NCBI GenBank assembly: GCA_025201705.1 | Contig: MU616568.1 | Location: 62,001 to 126,000, forward strand | Source of the DNA: Dissophora ornata | Taxonomy: Eukaryota; Mortierellomycota; Mortierellomycetes; Mortierellales; Mortierellaceae | Direction of reading: 5' to 3' | DNA length: 64,000 bases | Shown here: one piece after another, positions 57,971 to 64,000 of the stretch | How the letters are laid out: the number at the start of each line of letters is the position of its first letter | Position numbering within the stretch: the first letter of the stretch is position 1 | Translations under genes and position numbers: made by a program | The notes under the pieces: generated by a model | Told to the model about the DNA's origin: nothing | The model's input: the letters and a program-made list of their open reading frames with translations, nothing else | Databases searched by the model: none

Positions 57971-60900
57971 TCTTATCAGAGGAATGATAACTGGCTCTAT
58001 ACAACGGTGGACAAGTGCGGGGTTGTATAAGGAGGGGGAGGGAGGGGGGAGCGGAGAAAGGGGGAGGATGACAGAAGGAGGGGAGAGAGGACCTTTTATC
58101 AGAGAAGAGGAAGGGGGGGATGGTACTCGAAAAGCAGACGAGGAACAGTTTATTGCGGGGGGGGTGATGGCCTTTTAAATAAAACAAGACCTCCCCCTTG
58201 CGCTGATACAAGCAGTAAGAGACAGTGTGTCAGAGCGTTGTAGACGCCTATCACTCAATACAGTTTTAAAAACTGGACAAACACACGGTAATCATCGAGC
58301 TTGTTTTAATTGTGTTTTTGAATGTAGCCTATACTCAAAACAGTGCATCCAAAGGAATATCCACTGAATGCACTGGGAGCCATTGCTCGTTGCTCCTTGG
58401 TTTGTTTGTTTGTTTGGTTTGTTGTGCAACTGTGTACCCATGTAATGCTTGCTCAATCTCTTTTCCTACATGCTTATGGCAACTTACTTTTCAGTGTACA
58501 CATGCACACATGAAATGGGGTCGCTATCTTACCCGCTAGACATCCTTATGGGAATGACCTTGCCTCATGAGAATCCTGTCGGTATCTTCGCCAATCAAAA
58601 AGCTGCTCCTCTTTGGGTTTGCCTGATGACTTTTCGACAACACCTAAAAATGCGGCATACACAATACGCATGGATAGACATCAACCACTATCACCATCGA
58701 TGCTCATCATTGTGTTGGTGTTGTTGTTGACTGATTTCGAAAATGTCTGGATATGGTAATGGGCGGGTGGTTGGACACCCACAAAGCAACCTTCTTTGAT
58801 AACTTTCTCCAGGATGTTCATTTAGGTCACAGCACCTCAGCTCCTGGCACAGCGCCAACTTTGCACTTCCTATCTGTGTTGTTTTGGCCAACGCCTGCTA
58901 TTCAGCGACTTGTATTTCTAGTTTATCCCTAGCCCGATGGCTGGTTGATCATGCAGACTAGAACAAAGAAGAGCGATCGCAGAACGATCAAGAACTCCTC
59001 CTTGACTGAGACTCTACTACGCTAAGTATAGAAGCAGACGACCGGCCTGCAAACATGTCCTCTGTCCAGCCCCCTATGCGACCTCCGCTCAGTTTTTAGC
59101 TGCCGTTATTTATCCACTGGCAAAACATGTGCATTGCTTCATGTTTGAATAAAAGAATTATTGCTATTAATTCCAACAGTTCCTGCAAACAAATGATTAG
59201 TCTAAGTTCTTCCTTGGAAGAAGCGGTGAACGCGACTGGCTGGAGACCGTCCCAGCGAATCGCGATCTCGGCCCTCACGCGCTCGCTGTCGGATGTGCTT
59301 CCGAAAGAAACAGGGACAGAGGATACTTTGTACACACAATCCACAGAGTTTTTGAAGCACACCACACAAGCTGTCTTGTGAACTTTATACCTCAACCCTG
59401 TCCAGCTGGACCATGATTGGCCAAAATCTGCGTTTCGTTATTCTCGTGCCGCCTATTTGTTTTTATATTTCGTTGTCTGCTCTCGCCAATAGCTAATCTT
59501 CATACAAATAAAACATTGAGTCCGGCTTAGCAATTGCATGCTCACTCAAAATTCGAGTGCACTTTCCTCACCGATGGTGTGATAGCTTGTCTAGCTTGGG
59601 TCATTTTTTTTAATTTATCCCCTGCTAAATGGATTTGCTCTCTTGGATTCTCTATCTCCTCTAAAAAGGGAAAGACTATCCCTTTGGACTCGCAAGAGCT
59701 TTCCCTACAGTAGCTATCGGGCTGGTGTTCATTCCGCCTTGTCGTGAACTTTGTGAAATCCGATTCAAACAAACAATACGCACACGCACATAGAATTTCA
59801 TTCCGACGTTTTTCCCTTTCTCCTTTTGCCATGTGGTGTAATCCTGGTACTTCATTCCATGATTGTCTATTCTTTAATGTATGCCAATTTCATACACAAA
59901 CAAGATCGTGTAAACCTGCAAGGATCCTTGAGGATAAAGAGGACATATTAATTCTCTGCCGTAGGTTTCTGTGGTGTGAATTTATGTTGACTTGTTCCTG
60001 GAACCTACGGAAGCACCAGCAAGGGCTCGGGCATTGAATCTTGTAGTGATGGGCGCTGGCCATTCCGAAAAATCAACGTTTGGGTTTACCCATTAAACTC
60101 GAGGCACATGCACCGTTGTCCAATCAGGGAGGCGCCTCTTTCCCAAGCAGGAAAAATGAGTCAGTTGCACAACAGTCCTCGTTGTACTCCCTACTGTCGC
60201 CTTCACCGCCTCTGGTCGGAAGCGATCCCGAGAGCTGCGTGTGGTGCTGGATGAATGTCAGCTGTGATCAAAAGATCGACTCTGTAGACTATACTTCTAA
60301 GCTCAATAGTCGCCCCTGTTATGATTCATCCCCTTGTTCTCTCGCTCCCGTCATCCTTCCCAACTTTGATGTGCTTTACTTGCAAAAGCGTTTGATATGG
60401 TATTATCCATGTCTTCGTGAACTCCCACGCCTCCTGCATTCAAAGATGTCCAGACTACTAGACTGTGCGCTTATACTTCGATCATGTAAGATGCCTTACC
60501 AAATCTTTGTGCTCCTTCCACAAGGGGGCCTAGAGCAATCCCTCGATCTTTTATTTTTTTTCCCTCTCGCAGAAGGTACAGTACAGACATAATTTTCCCA
60601 TCACTGGCGCGCCCACTTTCTTTTGTTACTATATTACTGTTGCTGTAACTACAACCCACATGGACATTTAGGAAGAAAAATGTATAGGCGTGATTAGTCC
60701 TTGTCTCCGAATTCGAGGATCCGAGACGGCCAAAATTGCGTTGCGATTGCGACCGTCTTAGATCGCTGTTGAATATTTGGCCGTCCACAGCCCCAATGCC
60801 GTGTGCCAGACTGTGCTAATCCTTGTCTCTAAGTAAAGCAAATGATATCACATGTCTTCGCTCCGGTTTCCATGCAGATCGTTGCACCCCCAAGCCCCTC

Positions 60901-61841
60901 GATCGACCTTGCGGACTACCCTCCTGCCGTGTGTTTCAATTAAAGCAAGCGCTTCCATAATCTTACTCTGCAATCACTTTCTTCTGCTTATCAAAATTTG
61001 TGAGCTCGAAAGAAAAGGCAGTCCAAATAGCGTGGGCCAGTGACTAGAGCACCATATCCATCCCCATAATTGTAGAAAAGCTCACTTTGCCCAATATAAA
61101 TACACCTCCGTCCGCTGTCTCACTTTCTGAATCGGGTAGTTGTCAGCGGACTACTATAAGCCTAGTTTGGGCCGATATTTGGATGATGAATTGCTTGAGG
61201 TTGGGATCACGTGTGCTGCGGTTACTTAGGTATACCGCCCATTAGAAGCTTGGTGTGGGCATTCTGGCCTGCGCGTAGGCCCGAGCCAAGAGGCCCCTGA
61301 GTAACTCTCTGTTACAGGCCAGCAATGGATCAGTAAAAATGAGGGTAGCACTAGGCAGTCTGGTGGATAACGGGAATTAGTTTGGACTGTAGCACATGCC
61401 AGCTTTGGGTGGAGACTCCCATCCGTTTCTCTTCTTTTTTTTTGTCCCCTTGTCCTGTCTTTTTCTCCCTCCCCCCGCTCTAATCTTTTCCCCTGCAACC
61501 TCACGGGCTTCTTTCCTTCATGAAATGGGTTTCTACCACCAAATGGCTTCCAAGCTCTGTTGCCTTTCTAGCTATTTTATTTGGACTCTGGTCCTACTTT
61601 ACGTCGAATAGCAAAGTGAGTATACTATGGTTGTAATGGAAGGCTGAGAAGGCATTCGAGACAGGGAAAGATAACGAGATGCAGAGGAGGAGGCGAAGAA
61701 AATGAGAGAAAACACGAAAGGATGATCTTAAGGTTGCATAGTATATGCTTACGGACTTTCCTCTTCATTGGCTTCCTATCGCGTAACCCAACCCAAAACA
61801 TAGCATTGTAGCATTGTAGCACTGTAGAATCTCAACATCGC
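57971..61841. other. Gene-poor region of about 3.9 kb
   Basis: The first 250 bp are the OPT upstream region, with G-runs (about 58033-58050, 58113-58120, 58154-58164) and a TTTAAA box on the minus strand near 58175. The rest shows no frame with recognisable domains. The longest plus frame (60080-60592) has no ATG start. The minus frame at 59096-59395 also lacks an ATG, and the opposite 84-codon frame (59127-59381) resembles nothing I know. No tRNA-like cloverleaf was recognised. Confidence 0.45.
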
Positions 61842-62264
61842 ATGCTCTCTCATGCCTTTAGAGCTCAATGTTTCGCCTCCCTCAGCATCTGTCTGAAGGC
61901 AAGCACACAGAGTATAACGGGCACTCAAAATTACCGAACGAATCGACCGACTGAATTTAAGTCAAAAGCGTTAGAAACGCCTCCCTTGAGGCTGGAGCAA
62001 ATAAACAGCAAGAACGTGTGCGTGCCGAGACGTAGCCACCCTTTATTTTTGCTTCAAAGCGACATTGATCTTATGTATGTTCGCCCGACTGGACCCAGCC
62101 GAATTTATCGTGGTCTATTCCATCTGCAACAAGATCTGTCGCACTCAACAAGAGTTCGTTGTGGTCACGGTTGGCCACTCGTAAATTTGCACCTGCCTCT
62201 TGCTGGGGATTATGTGCAGGCACTTCTTTTGCGTGATGCAAGGGGACAGCAGGTGCAAGTATAA
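61842..62264 (+). other. Unrecognised 140-codon frame, possibly part of a transposon relic
   Basis: It starts with an ATG (MLSHAFRAQC) and ends GDYVQALLLRDARGQQVQV. I recognise no domain. An overlapping frame (EFIVVYSICNKICRTQQEF) also looks protein-like. Because it lies just upstream of a transposase-like tail on the same strand, it may be decayed transposon sequence rather than a gene. Confidence 0.25.
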
Positions 62265-62292
62265 GACCAGCCTCGTTCTCAAGCGCTGGTTT

Positions 62293-62745
62293 AAGAAGCG
62301 GTAACAGGATCTCAAAGATTTCGAGACGAAAGTCCGTTCAGAGCTCCTGGTCACGTTTCCGCATTACATCGCCCCAACCAGGACCGAGGATCACCCTGCC
62401 AGCACTTTTACGAGGAGTGTGCACATTCTGTTCTCCACAGAATCCTCGGCACCACAGCCAACAAAAGAGGAGCGACTAAGGAAGAAGCGGTACGCAGATG
62501 TCACATAGGTCGCTAAAGAGCTCGCCATCATGGCTGATCCAGCAATCCACAATAAAGTGATACAAACGCTCAACAACCTCTTGATACCGCTAGAATGGAA
62601 GCGGGGGCTAATGGAGCTACAGGACGCGTCAGACAATGAAGCAGGTCTTGATGTCACCAAAGACCCACTTGTAGTGAAGCCAAAGGAGCGTCCAAGAACC
62701 AAACGTATCAAGAGCAGCAGCGAGATGTCGCGACGATCCAAATAG
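62293..62745 (+). pseudogene. Possible transposase C-terminal relic
   Basis: One plus-strand frame runs from about 62293 with an internal stop (at the TAG near 62508) through RLRKKRYADVT, VAKELAIMADPAIHNKVIQT, ending DPLVVKPKERPRTKRIKSSS EMSRR. The DP-x(3)-K-x-K-x-R-P-x-TKR-x-x-S ending resembles the basic tail of MULE/FAR1-type transposases, which often read VK-x-KGRP-x-x-TKR. Only the tail is recognisable and the frame is interrupted, so I call a relic with low confidence. Confidence 0.35.
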
Positions 62746-62976
62746 TTCCATCCAGCTCAAAGAGACCTTGAACAATAAACGAGTGCTTTTCCATTTTTTT
62801 TAACGAGGCCCTTTAGACTACCCGTGATAATATGGCACTCACCTCCCCGTGAGCAAAAAAATGCTTACATGTACCTGGTGTGAGATGACAAAACTATAGT
62901 ATCTCACAGGGGGGGATATTATTCTTTCTTTTATTAGTGGGGAAAAAGGGAAGTGGTATCATGTCTATGCAAGTCT

Positions 62977-64000
62977 CTACAACTTCGCCAGGAACTTGGG
63001 TCCACCACCCAGTTTTCCAATCCTCTCCTTCCACTCTGGGACAGACTCATCCTCCAGCGGCCGTCTTTCACCCTGCACACTAATTCTCTCAAAACTCTTG
63101 CTCTTGGCCACGCCAGGGCCACCCAGGGTCACGTTCCGGATAAAGTCGCCCGACTCCCAAAGCGAGTGCCTGGCACTAGGAAGGAATCCAAATATTTGAA
63201 AGACGTGTGGCATATCATCGTAGACACGGAGCTGGATATCTGTTGAAGCATTGGCGTGCTTATTGACAAATACAATCGATTCATCTCGAAGCATCTCGCC
63301 ATCGCCAGCGATCTAGAAGGGAGTGAAGGCAGAAGACAAAGAAAAGGATGGACTCTGTTAGCAAGACATGTCGATTATTGCAGTGGTAGACGTATTTTCA
63401 TCGTCATTATCTCGCGGCTTACAATCATGATAGGACAGACTCCATCAAGGCTATCCTCTAGCACTGGACTGACATATTTGCAATGAAGCAACTGGTTATT
63501 GGTATAATGCTGAACCGCTGGAAGGGTTTGGAGTACACTTTGTTCATCCGAGCCCACAGCCGCCACGACAACTTTGGCCATCTTCTTGAGCGAGGCTTGT
63601 CCTCCATGCGTAAAACCCTCAGATGGAAGGTAATCTGACACAGCGTTCTCTAGGACAGAAGGCATAGAGTGCAACAAATCGATCCATGGACTCCACCCGA
63701 TGATGCCTGCAGGCATTGGCAAACCGGAGTCTTTGATTGCAAGCATTGTGGCAAACGTCAGCCCTATCATTGTAAACCATTAGCGGATTATTAGTCCTCC
63801 GCTCACTCCGTATTCTGGCGAACTATAGCAGCCATTTACATACCTCCTCCAGCACTGTCGCCCATGATGACAATGTTCTTTGGGTCTACAGGAGCAATAC
63901 CAGAGTCGGCTGGCGGATCCAGCAGGTATAGGTAAGCCGCAAGCGCATCGTGAAGAGCAGCCGGAAACGGTGAGTCGGGTGCTAAGCGATAGTCAACGGC
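62977..64000 (-). CDS. Alpha/beta hydrolase, hormone-sensitive-lipase type (3' part; 5' end outside window)
   Basis: Three exons are visible: 63844-64000 (cut by the window edge), 63423-63763 and 62977-63312; all join in phase. The first contains [20 protein letters not shown] and [12 protein letters not shown], the nucleophile elbow G-D-S-A-G-G with the catalytic serine. The second carries [20 protein letters not shown] and [12 protein letters not shown]. The third gives [15 protein letters not shown] with the acidic triad residue, and [14 protein letters not shown] with the triad histidine. This is the order and spacing of the HSL/Abhydrolase_3 family, which hydrolyses acyl esters of varied lipids and small molecules. 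The HGGG oxyanion motif should lie upstream, beyond 64000. Physiological substrate and localisation cannot be inferred. Confidence 0.9.

Noticed and set aside
60080..60592. 170-codon plus frame in the gene-poor region
   Set aside because: It begins at a non-ATG codon, has no recognisable domain, and its composition resembles translated non-coding sequence.

Overview
The window reads as nuclear DNA of a filamentous, early-diverging fungus. Genes are closely packed on both strands and carry many short GT-AG introns (about 50-110 bp, a few of 300-800 bp). The family mix (DNA-PKcs, a decayed XPG-nuclease plus RuvC/TnpB-like element, a Crinkler-type nuclease fragment, LINE relics) looks most like Mortierellomycota (Mortierella/Linnemannia-like). 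That placement is inference from gene content, not from a marker phylogeny.

Layout. 0-5 kb: first exon of a Rab11/Ypt3 GTPase leaving the window, a small hydrophilic protein of unknown function, and a decayed minus-strand element whose N-terminal half is an intact XPG/FEN-type nuclease frame and whose C-terminal half is a frameshifted RuvC/zinc-finger module resembling Fanzor/TnpB. 5.6-9 kb: spliceosomal cyclophilin CWC27 and mitochondrial ribosomal protein mL49. 9.2-25.8 kb: one very large, intron-rich minus-strand gene for the DNA-dependent protein kinase catalytic subunit, ending in FAT, PI3K-type kinase and FATC domains. 26-35 kb: a SET-domain protein, TCF25/Rqc1, a TALE homeobox factor and complex I subunit NDUFS8. 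35-41 kb: an accessory stretch with a HET-domain-like protein, a broken Crinkler-type PD-(D/E)XK fragment and a degenerate LINE reverse transcriptase. 41-50 kb: conserved housekeeping genes (uL16m, a CNBP/Gis2 zinc-knuckle protein, ribosomal protein uS2, FACT subunit SPT16). 51-58 kb: a GNAT acetyltransferase, a PA-TM-RING ubiquitin ligase and an oligopeptide transporter. 58-63 kb: a gene-poor region with a possible transposase relic. 63-64 kb: the 3' part of an HSL-type alpha/beta hydrolase that runs off the window.

There is no operon logic. Several pairs are divergent with short shared upstream regions (Rab11/hypothetical, SET/TCF25, NDUFS8/HET, uL16m/CNBP, SPT16/GNAT). Themes that recur are translation and ribosome quality control (uS2, uL16m, mL49, TCF25), chromatin and DNA repair (SPT16, SET, DNA-PKcs) and proteostasis or membrane traffic (Rab11, PA-TM-RING, OPT). 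The most unusual content is the XPG plus Fanzor-like element at 2.6-4.8 kb. Next are retention of DNA-PKcs in a fungus and the HET/Crinkler/LINE patch at 35-41 kb.
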